Of a stretch of 64,000 bases of DNA, positions 1 to 8,793 are shown in pieces (the first letter of the stretch is position 1; each line of letters starts with the position of its first letter). The notes beneath the pieces were generated by a model. It did not search any database. It saw nothing but the letters and a program-made list of their open reading frames with translations, and was not told the origin of the DNA. The stretch comes from Anaerolineales bacterium (lineage in GTDB: Bacteria; Chloroflexota; Anaerolineae; Anaerolineales; Villigracilaceae): the NCBI GenBank assembly GCA_026928255.1, contig JAIXKJ010000003.1, positions 397,833-461,832 on the forward strand, in the 5' to 3' direction. A program made the translations under genes and the position numbers.

Positions 1-573
1 GACTTTTTTCATCACGCTTAACACTTCGCCGATTAATTCAGGGTCGAGCGCGGAGGTCGGCTCGTCGAAGAGCATGACGCGCGGCTGCATGGTTAAGGCG
101 CGGGCGATGGCGACGCGCTGTTTTTGTCCGCCGGAGAGCCGCAGCGGATATTCGTCCGCTTTGAAGAGCATGCCGACGTTTTCCAGGTTTTGGCGGGCGA
201 GTTCGATGGCTTGGCTGCGCTCCATGCCTTTGACGGTTACCGGACCTTCGATGACGTTTTCTAAAACGGTCATGTGCGGAAAAAGGTTAAATTCCTGAAA
301 GACCATGCCCGTCGTCAGGCGCACGTTGTGGACGAGTTGGCGGCGTTCTTTGCTTTTATCTTCCGCGTCCACTTGAATGCCGCCGACTTCGATGATTCCC
401 CGCGAAGGCTCTTCGAGAAAGTTGATGCAGCGAAGCAGCGTGCTTTTTCCCGAACCGCTGCGCCCGATGAGGCAAACGACTTGACGTTCTGGCACGTCGA
501 GGCTGACGCTTTTGAGGACGTGCAAACGCCCGAAGTATTTGTCGAGGTTGGTAATTTTGACGATAGGAGGCAT
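1..573 (-). CDS. Polar amino-acid ABC transporter ATP-binding protein (GlnQ/HisP type), 3' end outside window
   Basis: The reverse strand from 573 reads as an open ABC ATPase for 191 codons and runs off the window edge, so the C-terminus is missing. Visible motifs in order are Walker [10 protein letters not shown], the Q-loop in [15 protein letters not shown], the signature LSGGQKQR and Walker [13 protein letters not shown]. The FNLFPHMT segment is typical of the polar amino-acid uptake subfamily (family knowledge). The ATG at 573 overlaps the stop of the upstream permease as TAATG, so the two are translationally coupled. With the permease and the binding protein upstream it forms a binding protein - permease - ATPase operon that energises uptake at the inner face of the membrane. 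The exact amino acid cannot be read from the sequence. Confidence 0.93.
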   Translation of the reverse strand, partial: MPPIVKITNLDKYFGRLHVLKSVSLDVPERQVVCLIGRSGSGKSTLLRCINFLEEPSRGIIEVGGIQVDAEDKSKERRQLVHNVRLTTGMVFQEFNLFPHMTVLENVIEGPVTVKGMERSQAIELARQNLENVGMLFKADEYPLRLSGGQKQRVAIARALTMQPRVMLFDEPTSALDPELIGEVLSVMKKV

Positions 574-1415
574 TAGCGGTCTCCTTTGGCGAGATGCGTT
601 TCTATCTTCCCTTGAATGTAAGTGAGAATCAAAGTCATCATCCAGTAAAAGATTGCGGCGATGATTAACGCTTCAAGGTTGTTGAATTGGGCGCGTCCTA
701 CTTTGACGGCGCGCCACATCAACTCGTGGACGAAACCCGTCGCCGAAACGAGCGCCGAATCTTTGGTCATCGAAATGAAGTCGTTGCCCATCGGCGGGAT
801 GGCGAAGCGCAACGCTTGCGGAAGGACGACGCGCCGCATTGTTTGACCGGGAGTCATGCCCAACGCCATAGCCGCTTCTCGCTGACCTTTGCCGACGGAA
901 CTCAGCCCGGCGCGAAAGGTTTCGGACATGTACGCGCCGTAGTTGAGTCCGAGCGCCAGCACGCCGGAGACGAGACCTGAAAGGACGATTCCTAGTTGCG
1001 GCAAGGCGAGGAAGAAAAAGAAGATTTGCAGATAAAGCGGCGTTCCGCGAATGAGGGAGACGTAAAACGTGCTGACGGCGTAAAACGGCGGAAAAGCGGA
1101 AAGCCGTCCAAGCGCGGCGAACAAGGCTAGGGTCATCGCAAATAGAATAGAAAGCGAGGAGATTAATAGCGTTTGTCCCAGCCCTTGCGCGATGAACCAA
1201 AGGTTTTTGACGATGAAACTTGTGTTGAGCGAAATTGTTTTGAAAGTGAAATCGCCCAGTTCAAATTTTTGTCCGCTGAAAAGGAAGATGAGGATGAGGA
1301 ATAATACCGCCCAAGAAACGCCGACGTTTGCGCGGAAGATTCTGTCCCTGCGAAGTTGCGCTTGATAAAGCTGTTCTGCGTGCGAGGTTGATTCATGCTT
1401 TTCGGTTAAAGCCAT
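573..1415 (-). CDS. Polar amino-acid ABC transporter permease (HisM/GlnP family)
   Basis: 280 residues with several hydrophobic membrane segments and the family's conserved cytoplasmic loop, seen here as [23 protein letters not shown] followed by [18 protein letters not shown], the contact for the ATPase (EAA motif). The start at 1415 is preceded by a good GGAGG box. An N-terminal cytoplasmic tail of about 30 residues precedes the first membrane span, a little longer than usual. It is downstream of the binding-protein gene, separated by a strong hairpin (1490-1521), and its stop overlaps the start of the ATPase. Role: transmembrane channel of an amino-acid importer. Substrate is unknown. Confidence 0.92.
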   Translation of the reverse strand: MALTEKHESTSHAEQLYQAQLRRDRIFRANVGVSWAVLFLILIFLFSGQKFELGDFTFKTISLNTSFIVKNLWFIAQGLGQTLLISSLSILFAMTLALFAALGRLSAFPPFYAVSTFYVSLIRGTPLYLQIFFFFLALPQLGIVLSGLVSGVLALGLNYGAYMSETFRAGLSSVGKGQREAAMALGMTPGQTMRRVVLPQALRFAIPPMGNDFISMTKDSALVSATGFVHELMWRAVKVGRAQFNNLEALIIAAIFYWMMTLILTYIQGKIETHLAKGDR

Positions 1416-1489
1416 CTTTTTCCTCCGTGCGCCGAAATTGAAATTAAGTTTCTTTCAAAACCCCGATTAGAGACGGGCGTAGAAAATAC

Positions 1490-1521
1490 AAAGGGAAACG
1501 ACGCGCGCGCCGTTTCCCTTT
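1490..1521 (-). terminator. Intra-operon hairpin between binding protein and permease
   Basis: A perfect 11-base inverted repeat (AAAGGGAAACG / CGTTTCCCTTT) with a 10-base GC-rich loop, placed in the 119-base gap between the binding-protein stop and the permease start. On the minus strand it is followed by only a weak T-run, so it probably acts as a partial terminator or as a 3' mRNA stabiliser that keeps the binding protein in excess over the membrane subunits (inference from other ABC operons). Confidence 0.6.
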
Positions 1522-1534
1522 GACGTTCAAAAAA

Positions 1535-2443
1535 TTATTGATTCGGGGCGACGGTTAAGTCCGCGCCGAACCACTTGTCGGAAAGTTTCGTCAAGCGGCC
1601 GTCTTTGTGCATGGCGGTAAAGAGTTCGTTGACCTTCTCGCGCAGAGAGGTTGTATCCAACGAAGAGGATTTGTCAAAAGCGGCGGCGAGATCTTCCGAG
1701 AAGGCGACGCCGTCCAACTTGACGACGGGCATGCCCGCGGCGATGTTCGCGTCAATCACGGTTTCGGACGTCATGTACGCGGAGAAATCCTTGCGGCCGG
1801 CGGCGATGGCTTGCGCGCATTCTTGGTCGGTCGGAAGCGGGATGATGGTCAAGCCTTCGGGCGCGTGCGCGTAAATGGACGAATCGGGCAAGCCCAACGC
1901 TTCCATGTCGTTATTGAGCCAGGCTTCGTATGTGGTGGAAACCGGAGCGCAAATCGGCTGCCCAGCGAGGTCTGCCAAAGAGGAGTAGCCCGAATCGGCG
2001 GAAACTGCAATGACGGCGGGCGTGTAATAATACGGGACGCTGAAATCGAGAACTTTTTGGCGCGAGGTGGTGATGGTCATCGAGCCGACGCTTAAGTCCC
2101 ATTTGTTCGCCCAATTGCCGGCGGTAATCATGTCCCAATCGGGAGTGGCGAAACAAGTTTCCACGCCTAAGGCTTCGCCGACGGCTTTAGCGACGTCCAC
2201 GTCGAAACCTTGCATTTCATCGGCGGTGAGCGCGTCGCTGGGGCATTTGGTGTTGGCAGCGCGTTTGCCTTCGGTGTTCAAAAAGGATTGCGGTTCGTAG
2301 TTCGGATCGGTGGAAACCAAAACATATCCGCGTTTTTGAATCGCGCCGAGCAAGTCGGACGCAGGCGCGGCGCTGCTTCCGCAGGCGGCGAGCGCAAGCG
2401 ACGCGACAGCGAGCAGGCTGGCAAGGGTCAAAAGTTTTTTCAT
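1535..2443 (-). CDS. Polar amino-acid ABC transporter substrate-binding lipoprotein
   Basis: 302 residues from the chosen ATG at 2443, which has GGAGGAG five bases upstream; a longer in-frame ATG at 2506 has no such site. The N-terminus MKKLLTLASLLAVASLALAAC is a lipoprotein signal peptide with the lipobox LAAC, followed by a short Ser/Ala/Pro linker. The body matches the SBP_bac_3 family: VSTDPNYEPQSF near the start, GFDVDVAKAVGEALG, the segment WDLSVGSMTITTSRQKVLDFS and a C-terminal KLSDKWFGADLT. An insert with two cysteines (TKCPSDALTADEMQ) lies between the first strands. It is the first gene of the operon and is presumed to deliver a polar amino acid to the permease at the outer face of the membrane. 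Confidence 0.92.
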   Translation of the reverse strand: MKKLLTLASLLAVASLALAACGSSAAPASDLLGAIQKRGYVLVSTDPNYEPQSFLNTEGKRAANTKCPSDALTADEMQGFDVDVAKAVGEALGVETCFATPDWDMITAGNWANKWDLSVGSMTITTSRQKVLDFSVPYYYTPAVIAVSADSGYSSLADLAGQPICAPVSTTYEAWLNNDMEALGLPDSSIYAHAPEGLTIIPLPTDQECAQAIAAGRKDFSAYMTSETVIDANIAAGMPVVKLDGVAFSEDLAAAFDKSSSLDTTSLREKVNELFTAMHKDGRLTKLSDKWFGADLTVAPNQ

Positions 2444-2565
2444 TTTTCTCCTCCAAGAGAAATAAAAATAGGGACGACGCAAGCGCCGCCGCGAAACGCT
2501 TTTCATTCCGCGCGGTTAAGCATAGACTATTTTTTTCAATTGTGCAAGGATTTCGCGCTTTGGAT

Positions 2566-3885
2566 TTAGAAAACGATTTCCGCTTTTTGATTGAATCCGC
2601 GCCAAGCGATTGATTGAAGAAACGCTTCTTTCGTCGGGACGGCTTTCACGCGCTTCAACCATGCGGCTTCGGCGACGCGGGCTTCTTCGTAACAAGCCGC
2701 GCTGAACGCCTCTCTCTCTTTAACGGACGCGCTTTGAACTTTCAACGCGCCTTCGACGAAGCGCTGTTCCAGCGCGTCGCGTTCGGCGGCGAAGGTCGCC
2801 AACCGTTCAGGGTAGTTTTTCAAAACCTCTCGGTGCAAACGCTCGTGCAGCCAAAACAAAGATTCGGAATCCGCTGTTGCGGTTGGGATGGGTTCGTTCG
2901 TCAAGAAGGAAGCCGCGTCCGCCCAGAAAGGCTTGAACACGCTCAAACACGGCGCGGACGTTCCTGTGGCGAAGAAGATCGGGTTGGATGCGGTCAAATG
3001 AACCGCAACCGACGCCGCGCTTTGACTAATGCGAATCGGGCCGAAACTGGCGTGCATGCAAACGTCTTGTTCGGCGATTCCATTTTTCGGGTCGAACGGC
3101 TCGGCTTTATGACTTCGCAAAATGGCAATCATCGCCTCGACGTCGAGTTCGCCTTTGCGTTTGTTCAGCGCGCAGTAGGTCGTCTCGCGGCGGATTAATC
3201 CCTTGCCGAACGTGGTAAAAAGAAAATCGTTGAATTTTCTGAAATCAAATTGACTTTTTGATTTTGCAATTTTTTTCTCAATCGCAAAGTCGGTCAAGTT
3301 GTCGGACGCGAGATCGTATTGCCCGCCGATGGTTAAGCAATTGGAAATGGAATAAACGTCTTGAATTTGTTTCGCCGCCCATTGCTTGCCGACGGTTTCC
3401 ATCACCCAAGCGTCGTCGGCGTTGGCGATGAGGAAACTGTTGTGATAATACATCGAGTTGCCGTGCGAGGCGTGATTTCCGCCTTGACCAAATTCTTCCA
3501 GCAACTCGGCGACGACTTGAATCGCTTCTCGCGGCGCGGCGGAGCGTTCTAGCGCCAAACGCAGAATGTCCATGCCCAGCAGCGCGGGTTTTCTGTTCGC
3601 CGGAATTTTGGAATAAATCGCCTCGTTGCCGATGACTAATCCGCTTTCGTTGATTCCCATTTCCGCGCCCCACATCCAAAACGGCTTAGACAGTAAGACG
3701 GCGCGAGTCCGCGCAATTTGCGGAACCTCGATATAAGTGCATCGGACGCGGCTTCCCGTCGGGTGATTGGCGGCGGGGACATAGACCAACGATTGCCCCT
3801 CGTTGGGCGGGCGATCCGAATTTTTGCCAAAAACGGCGACGCCGTTTTGCGCGGCGCGTTTGGTCGCTGTAAATGTATCGCACAT
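2566..3885 (-). CDS. Secernin-like dipeptidase, peptidase family C69
   Basis: 439 residues starting MCDTFTATKRAAQNG; the ATG at 3885 has GGGAGG six bases upstream, and the in-frame extension to 3960 is rejected because it would bury the conserved Cys2. In C69/secernin Ntn-hydrolases the N-terminal cysteine is the nucleophile (family knowledge). Also visible are GKNSDRPPNEGQ, the segment GNHASHGNSMYYHNSFLIANADDAWVMETVGKQW split over residues of about 155-190, and SISNCLTIG. Related proteins hydrolyse dipeptides or act as amidases; the true substrate is not evident. It lies alone, downstream of the terminator at 3945-3973, and is transcribed towards the amino-acid transporter, which would fit peptide scavenging (inference). 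Confidence 0.85.
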   Translation of the reverse strand: MCDTFTATKRAAQNGVAVFGKNSDRPPNEGQSLVYVPAANHPTGSRVRCTYIEVPQIARTRAVLLSKPFWMWGAEMGINESGLVIGNEAIYSKIPANRKPALLGMDILRLALERSAAPREAIQVVAELLEEFGQGGNHASHGNSMYYHNSFLIANADDAWVMETVGKQWAAKQIQDVYSISNCLTIGGQYDLASDNLTDFAIEKKIAKSKSQFDFRKFNDFLFTTFGKGLIRRETTYCALNKRKGELDVEAMIAILRSHKAEPFDPKNGIAEQDVCMHASFGPIRISQSAASVAVHLTASNPIFFATGTSAPCLSVFKPFWADAASFLTNEPIPTATADSESLFWLHERLHREVLKNYPERLATFAAERDALEQRFVEGALKVQSASVKEREAFSAACYEEARVAEAAWLKRVKAVPTKEAFLQSIAWRGFNQKAEIVF

Positions 3886-3944
3886 GCAAGCCTCCCACAT
3901 TCCTAAAAAACTTCTACGGCAGGCTGTAATTGTATGACAAATCA

Positions 3945-3973
3945 AAAAGCCTTCTCGCAATGAGAAGGCTTTT
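3945..3973 (-). terminator. Rho-independent terminator of the moeA-VKOR-small protein operon
   Basis: Perfect 12-base stem (AAAAGCCTTCTC / GAGAAGGCTTTT) with a 5-base loop, 28 bases after the stop of the small acidic protein on the minus strand, ending in a T-run. It also lies directly upstream of the dipeptidase start. Confidence 0.85.
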
Positions 3974-4001
3974 GTAATGGAATTGTATGTTCAAGAAGAC
4001 G

Positions 4002-4226
4002 TTAGAATTCGTCCTCTTCGTCGAGCCAATCTTCGTCGCCGTCCGCGTCTTCCTCGTCCCATTCGGCGGCTTCGTCTTCCTCGTCCCATTCGGCGTCTTC
4101 CGCCGCGCCGTCGGCGGGGGAGTAGGTCAAGCATCCTTCGTCGGGATCGAGTTCAATGGCGGCGGCGCCGCAAAACCCGTCGTCCAGAAAAACGCAATCC
4201 ACATAGTGACATTTAATGCGCGGCAT
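4002..4226 (-). CDS. Small cysteine-motif protein (DUF1540-like) with very acidic tail
   Basis: 74 residues. The N-terminal half has four cysteines in the arrangement IKCHYVDCVFLDDGFCGA...GCLTY, resembling the DUF1540 pattern of short metal-binding-type proteins (family resemblance by eye only). The C-terminal half is a low-complexity run of Asp/Glu with Trp (AEWDEEDEAAEWDEED and similar). The ATG at 4226 has AGGAGG seven bases upstream; the longer reading back to 4361 overlaps VKOR and is rejected. It follows VKOR by 11 bases and moeA, and is closed by a terminator, so it is the third gene of that operon. No function can be assigned; a metal-binding or redox role beside a disulfide enzyme is possible. 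Confidence 0.7.
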   Translation of the reverse strand: MPRIKCHYVDCVFLDDGFCGAAAIELDPDEGCLTYSPADGAAEDAEWDEEDEAAEWDEEDADGDEDWLDEEDEF

Positions 4227-4237
4227 GAAACATCCTC

Positions 4238-4663
4238 CTAATTTTGGTTTTGAAATAATCGTACAAGGGAAAGAATAAAAATTAACGTCATCGCAACTTG
4301 CGAAGTAACGCAAAACGGACAAAGCGCTTTTAACAGCGCAATTTCCACATAAACGAGCCAAAGGGTGAAAAGGAAACCGACCAACGCCATGCCGAAGAGC
4401 GCCAGGTCGCCGTTCTTTTTGAGGAAGTCAATTTTCTTTTCAAAGAAAGAGACGAGCAAAATTGCGGCATAACCGATCACGCCGAAGATCGCCACCGGAA
4501 TTCCGTTGACTTCGGAAAAGCGGCTGGCGTTCACCGTCGAGCAATCGCCCGAACCCAAACACATGCCGTCGTTGCCGGTGAATTTGTAAATCGTCATATA
4601 AATCGAAACCCCTAGCCCGATGATTGCAAGCGCCATCGTTGCGCGATAAATCCATAATTTCAT
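4238..4663 (-). CDS. Vitamin K epoxide reductase (VKOR) family disulfide-forming membrane protein
   Basis: 141 residues with four hydrophobic spans. The diagnostic features are the loop cysteines C35 and C41 in GMCLGSGDCSTVNAS, and the redox motif CPFC at 115-118 in the last helix pair. VKOR homologues reoxidise a periplasmic or extracellular thioredoxin-like partner using quinone (family knowledge). No DsbA/thioredoxin domain is fused here and none is adjacent, so the partner must be elsewhere. The start at 4663 has a GAGG box overlapping the moeA stop region, with 6 bases between the genes, so the two are co-transcribed. Confidence 0.9.
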   Translation of the reverse strand: MKLWIYRATMALAIIGLGVSIYMTIYKFTGNDGMCLGSGDCSTVNASRFSEVNGIPVAIFGVIGYAAILLVSFFEKKIDFLKKNGDLALFGMALVGFLFTLWLVYVEIALLKALCPFCVTSQVAMTLIFILSLVRLFQNQN

Positions 4664-4669
4664 GCGACC

Positions 4670-5884
4670 TCACAATAAAATAGCGTCTGCTTCCGAGCCG
4701 GCAGGCAGGCATTTTACACCAGCGGGAATGATTAGTAAAGCGTCGGCTTGAACGAGCGAAAGCAAATTTCCCGACCCTTGATGGCCGGTCAACGCCGCGT
4801 AGTAGATTCCGTTTTCGACGCGCAATTTCGCCCGCAGATAACTCTCGCGCCCGTCCGATAAAATTTCTTCTTCGCATCGCGCGCGGACCTGAATCCGGAT
4901 TCCGTCCATTTTGCCGTTCAGCCGCTCCAAAGCGGGACGGACGAAAACCTCGAAGCCGACGAACGCCGAAACCGGGTTGCCCGGCAAGCCGACGAACGGA
5001 ATGCCGCGATATTCGCCGAAGGCTAACGGTTTTCCCGGCCGCATGTTGACGCGCCAAAAATCCATGGCGCCGTTTTCGTCAACGACTTCTTTGATGAAGT
5101 CAAACGCGCCGACGCTCACGCCAGCCGACGAGAGAATTAAGTCCGCATTTTGGGCGGCGGCTCGATTAAGCGTTTGGGCGACGGATTCTCGCGTGTCTTT
5201 CGCCACGCCCAAACGGACGACTTCCGCGCCGTGTTTGGCGAGCGCCGCCGCGAGGACGTATGAATTCGCGTCGCGGATTTTGCCCGCCGTAAGCGCTTCA
5301 TCCGCGCCGAGCAATTCGTCGCCCGAAGACATCAGCGCGACTCGCGCTTTTTGATAAACCGAAATTTGCGCGCGTCCGAGCATGGCGAGCAAGCCGACGT
5401 CCTGTGCGCGCAACTCGCGCCCCTTGGCGAGGACTTGTTCTCCGTTGCGAATGTCCGTGCCGCGCGAACGGACGTTTTCGCCGACGCGCATATTTTTGGA
5501 AAAGGTTACGGTTTTTGGCGCTTGCGTCCCCGCGCTGCGGACGTTGAAGTCGGTGTCTTCGACCATGATCACGCAATCCGCGCCGAGCGGCAATTGCGCG
5601 CCAGTCATAATTCGCGCGGACTGTCCGCGTTGCAGAGTCTGCGTCGGCGCGACGCCCGCTGGGATGTCGGCGACCACGCTCAACGTTGTAGAGGCGGCGG
5701 AGGAATCTTCGGCACGCAGGGCAAAACCGTCCACCGAAGAATTGTCAAAAGGCGGATAGTCGCCGTCCGCGAAAATATCTTCTGCGAGAATGCGGCTGGC
5801 GGCTTGGTCGAGATGAATCGTTTCAGGCGTTTTGGTTTGAAAGCGAGAGAGGATGCGCTGACGCGCTTCGCTGACGGAAAGCAT
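4670..5884 (-). CDS. moeA: Molybdopterin molybdenumtransferase MoeA
   Basis: 404 residues, the usual length. It contains the N-terminal domain ending in DGFALRAED, the substrate-binding region GENVRSRGTDI, the central MoCF-type domain (LMSSGDEL, KIRDANSY, LILSSAGVSVGAFDFI) and GLPGNPVSAFVGFEVFVRP. MoeA inserts molybdate into adenylylated molybdopterin in the cytoplasm (family knowledge). It is the first gene of a three-gene minus-strand operon with VKOR and the small acidic protein. A TATAAT box (5893-5898) lies only 8 bases before the ATG, which has no Shine-Dalgarno site, so a leaderless mRNA is likely. No other molybdenum-cofactor gene is in the window. Confidence 0.95.
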   Translation of the reverse strand: MLSVSEARQRILSRFQTKTPETIHLDQAASRILAEDIFADGDYPPFDNSSVDGFALRAEDSSAASTTLSVVADIPAGVAPTQTLQRGQSARIMTGAQLPLGADCVIMVEDTDFNVRSAGTQAPKTVTFSKNMRVGENVRSRGTDIRNGEQVLAKGRELRAQDVGLLAMLGRAQISVYQKARVALMSSGDELLGADEALTAGKIRDANSYVLAAALAKHGAEVVRLGVAKDTRESVAQTLNRAAAQNADLILSSAGVSVGAFDFIKEVVDENGAMDFWRVNMRPGKPLAFGEYRGIPFVGLPGNPVSAFVGFEVFVRPALERLNGKMDGIRIQVRARCEEEILSDGRESYLRAKLRVENGIYYAALTGHQGSGNLLSLVQADALLIIPAGVKCLPAGSEADAILL

Positions 5885-5892
5885 AGCGCGGG

Positions 5893-5898
5893 ATTATA
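5893..5898 (-). promoter_or_regulatory. -10 box of moeA, leaderless arrangement
   Basis: Perfect TATAAT on the minus strand with 8 bases to the moeA ATG, in the 26-base gap after the rel stop codon. No convincing -35 box is visible. Confidence 0.6.
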
Positions 5899-5910
5899 CC
5901 GCGAATGAAT

Positions 5911-8157
5911 TTAGCCGGGCTTATAGCGGTAGGCTTCGGTAACGTTGGTCAAGTTCCTAATTTGCGTGAGAATTTCGCTCAATTGCCCGACCGTTTTGAC
6001 TTCGATGGTTAGGCGCAAATCTGCGATGTTGCGGTTGATGTTGACGGAGACGTTGTTAATGTTAATGTTTTTTTCGGAGAGCAAATTGGTAACGTCTCTC
6101 ATTAATCCAGGTCGGTCGTAGGCTTCAATTTTTATCGGCGTCGGGAAGGTTTGTTCGACGTTTCCCCAATCCACTTGGATGAGGCGCTCGCGGTCTTGCA
6201 GTTTTAGGATGTTGGGACAGTCAATGCGGTGAATGGTTACGCCGCGCCCGCGAGTTACATAGCCGACGATGAAATCGCCTAAGATGGGGGAGCAGCATTT
6301 GGCGAACGTTTTCATCGCGCCTTTCAACCCGACAACTTCGACAGACTCGGAAGTTTTTTCGGGCGAAGGCGCGGGCGCGTTGGCTTTGAGCGTGTCTTCG
6401 AGTTCGGCGTCTTCGTTGGACAATTGCGCGACGATTTGCGAAATGTTGATTTCGCCGATGGCAAGGTGAACGAACATTTTGTCGGACGTTTTGTAGCCGA
6501 GACTTTTGGCGAGTTTGTCGAAGTCGCGCGTCTTTACGCCGAGCCTTTGCATTTCGCGTTCCAGCGCGGCGCGTCCCTCTGTTATGTTTTTGCTGTCGTC
6601 TTGTTTCTTGAAGTAAAGGCTGATCTTCGATCTGGCTCGCGCCGACTTAACGTAATGCAGGCTGGGGTTCAACCAATCGCGGCTGGGTCCGCCGCGTTTG
6701 GCGTCGATGATTTCAACTTGATCGCCGCTTTGCAGTTGATAGGTCAGCGACACGAGAGTCCCGTTTATTTTTGCGCCGCGACAATGATGCCCGACGTCGG
6801 TGTGGACGGCGTAGGCGAAGTCAATCGGCGTGGAGCCGGCTGGCAAGTTGATCATGTCTCCGCGCGGCGTGATGACGCTGACTCGTTTATTGAAGAGAAT
6901 ATCGTTTTGCATTAATTCGAGATATTCTTTAGAATCGGGCGCGTCTTGACCGAGTTCGATCATCTTGCGAAAATCGCGCAGACGCTCTTCAAACTTCGGG
7001 TCGAATTTTCCGCCTTCTTTATAGCGCCAGTGCGCGGCGATGCCGTATTCCGCGCCTTCGTTCATAGAGCGCGTGCGGATTTGAACTTCCAACGGGTCGC
7101 CGTCGCTGTAAATGACGGCGGTGTGCAACGATTGATAATGATTGTTTTTGGGCGAGCCGATGTAATCGTCGAACTCTTCGGGAATCGGACGCCAAACGGA
7201 ATGAATCGCGCCCAGCGCAATATAACAAGCGCTATGATCTTCTTTCTCTTTTTCTTTTTTGTCTTTTTCGTTGTCGCTGTCCGGCAAAATCACGCGCACG
7301 GCGCGGACGTCGTAAATGCCTTTGAAGGGCTTTTCTTTCTTCTGCATCTTTTTATAAATGGAATAAATGTGTTTCGGCCGCCCGCTGACTTCCGCTTGAA
7401 TGCCGTATTTCCCCAGCAGTTGCGTAATCTCTTGCTTAATCTTTTCCACCGAACGCTCGCGTTCGTTTCGGCGTTTCGCCAGCAATTCGGCAATTTCTTT
7501 ATATTTTTCCGGCTGAAGGTAGCGAAAACTTAAATCTTCCAACTCCCATTTAATTTGCCAAATGCCAAGTCGATTCGCAATCGGCGCAAAAATGTCGAAA
7601 GTTTCTTGCGCGATGCGGCGGCGCTTGCTGTCGGGCATGTAACTGAGCGTCCGCATATTGTGCAAACGGTCTGCCAATTTGATGAGAATGACGCGGATGT
7701 CTTCGTGCGACGCGAGAAAAATTTTCCGCAAAGTTTCCGCCGCCATCTTTTCTTTGCGCCCGAAGACGGCGGTCGGCGTGAAGGTCTCGTCGTCTTCGAT
7801 TTCGCCGCCGCGAGAGACGCGCGGCATTTGCGTCATTTTGGTAACGCCGTCCACGAAGGAACAAATCTTGTCTCCAAACTCGTCGCGGATGTCCGTTAGG
7901 GTGAGCGAAGTGTCTTCGACGGTGTCGTGCAACAGCCCGGCGGCGATGACTTCGTAAGGCATTTTCAAATCCGCGAGGACGCTCGCCACCGCGATGCAGT
8001 GATTGATATACGGCTCGCCAGAATTGCGCGTTTGTCCGCGATGCGCTTTCTCGGCGACCTCGTACGCTTTTTTGATGACCTCTCGGTCGGCGGAGTTATA
8101 GCGCGTGGGAAGGTTCGCCATTAACTGATCAATTGGATTTTCGAGAGTCGGATTCAT
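5911..8157 (-). CDS. rel: Bifunctional (p)ppGpp synthetase/hydrolase, RelA/SpoT family
   Basis: 748 residues from the preferred ATG at 8157 (MNPTLENPIDQLM); an in-frame ATG at 8235 would add 26 residues with no family resemblance. Domain order: HD hydrolase at about 40-165 (AGLLHDTVEDT), synthetase at about 240-355 (GRPKHIYSIYKKMQ, GSPKNNHYQSLHTAV), TGS at about 400-460 (VITPRGDMINLPAGSTP), an intermediate CCSPILGDFIVGYVTRGRGVTIHR zinc-finger-like domain and a C-terminal ACT domain. The intact HD motif indicates hydrolysis as well as synthesis of the stringent-response alarmone. Oddity: a lysine/glutamate-rich insert (NEKDKKEKEKED, bases about 7235-7280) lies inside the synthetase domain. Confidence 0.95.
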   Translation of the reverse strand: MNPTLENPIDQLMANLPTRYNSADREVIKKAYEVAEKAHRGQTRNSGEPYINHCIAVASVLADLKMPYEVIAAGLLHDTVEDTSLTLTDIRDEFGDKICSFVDGVTKMTQMPRVSRGGEIEDDETFTPTAVFGRKEKMAAETLRKIFLASHEDIRVILIKLADRLHNMRTLSYMPDSKRRRIAQETFDIFAPIANRLGIWQIKWELEDLSFRYLQPEKYKEIAELLAKRRNERERSVEKIKQEITQLLGKYGIQAEVSGRPKHIYSIYKKMQKKEKPFKGIYDVRAVRVILPDSDNEKDKKEKEKEDHSACYIALGAIHSVWRPIPEEFDDYIGSPKNNHYQSLHTAVIYSDGDPLEVQIRTRSMNEGAEYGIAAHWRYKEGGKFDPKFEERLRDFRKMIELGQDAPDSKEYLELMQNDILFNKRVSVITPRGDMINLPAGSTPIDFAYAVHTDVGHHCRGAKINGTLVSLTYQLQSGDQVEIIDAKRGGPSRDWLNPSLHYVKSARARSKISLYFKKQDDSKNITEGRAALEREMQRLGVKTRDFDKLAKSLGYKTSDKMFVHLAIGEINISQIVAQLSNEDAELEDTLKANAPAPSPEKTSESVEVVGLKGAMKTFAKCCSPILGDFIVGYVTRGRGVTIHRIDCPNILKLQDRERLIQVDWGNVEQTFPTPIKIEAYDRPGLMRDVTNLLSEKNININNVSVNINRNIADLRLTIEVKTVGQLSEILTQIRNLTNVTEAYRYKPG

Positions 8158-8303
8158 ACGTTTAAACCTGTTGCGAGCGATTTGGGGAATTGTAAATTGA
8201 CGAATAGGATTCAGCCATCTTACCATAAGGAACAACCGAAAAATATTGTTTTTGCGTAATAATCGAAAAAATTGTCTATATTTCTTTCGGCTCTTTGCAG
8301 ACG

Positions 8304-8309
8304 TATAAT
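8304..8309 (+). promoter_or_regulatory. -10 box of ybaK, leaderless arrangement
   Basis: Perfect TATAAT, 6 bases before the ATG at 8316. Transcription would begin at or next to the A of the start codon. Confidence 0.6.
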
Positions 8310-8315
8310 CGAAGC

Positions 8316-8792
8316 ATGACTTTGACGAATAACGTTACAAGATTTTTAGATTCGCGGAAAATAAAATACGTCGCATATGAATTGCCCGTTGAAAAAATCG
8401 GCGCGACGGAAGCGGCGCAAATTTTGGACGTTCCGCAAGAGCGCGTTTTCAAAACGATTGTGATTCGGCGCGAAAAGGGGAAGCCCGTTTTGGCGTTAAT
8501 TCCCGCGCCGCGTTCGGCGGACTTAAAAGCGCTGGCGAATTTCTTAGGCGAAAAGAAAATGCATTTGCCGACGGAACGCGAAGCGGAGCAAATGACCGGC
8601 TTGCAAGCGGGCGGAATTTCTCCGCTGGCGCTCGTCAACAAAGGGTTTCAAGTCGTCGTTGATTCGTCTGCGGAAAGTTTTGAGACGATTTACATTTCGG
8701 GCGGTCAGCGCGGGTTGAACGTTCAACTCGACCCGCGCGATTTGGCGAAGTTGGTTAACGCGCGTTTTGGGGCGATCAGCCGCGAAGCGTGA
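8316..8792 (+). CDS. ybaK: Cys-tRNA(Pro)/Cys-tRNA deacylase, YbaK family
   Basis: 158 residues (MTLTNNVTRFLDSRKIKYVAYELP). The family pattern is clear: GATEAAQILDVPQERVFKTIVIRR, the conserved lysine in this segment, LPTEREAEQMTGLQAGGISPLAL, and the terminal ISGGQRGLNVQLDPRDL. YbaK-type enzymes hydrolyse mischarged Cys-tRNA(Pro) in the cytoplasm (family knowledge). A start 21 bases earlier is possible but would place the start codon upstream of the perfect TATAAT at 8304-8309, so 8316 is preferred and implies a leaderless transcript. It is convergent with the lipoprotein gene, with one base between the stops. Confidence 0.92.
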   Translation: MTLTNNVTRFLDSRKIKYVAYELPVEKIGATEAAQILDVPQERVFKTIVIRREKGKPVLALIPAPRSADLKALANFLGEKKMHLPTEREAEQMTGLQAGGISPLALVNKGFQVVVDSSAESFETIYISGGQRGLNVQLDPRDLAKLVNARFGAISREA

Positions 8793-8793
8793 A

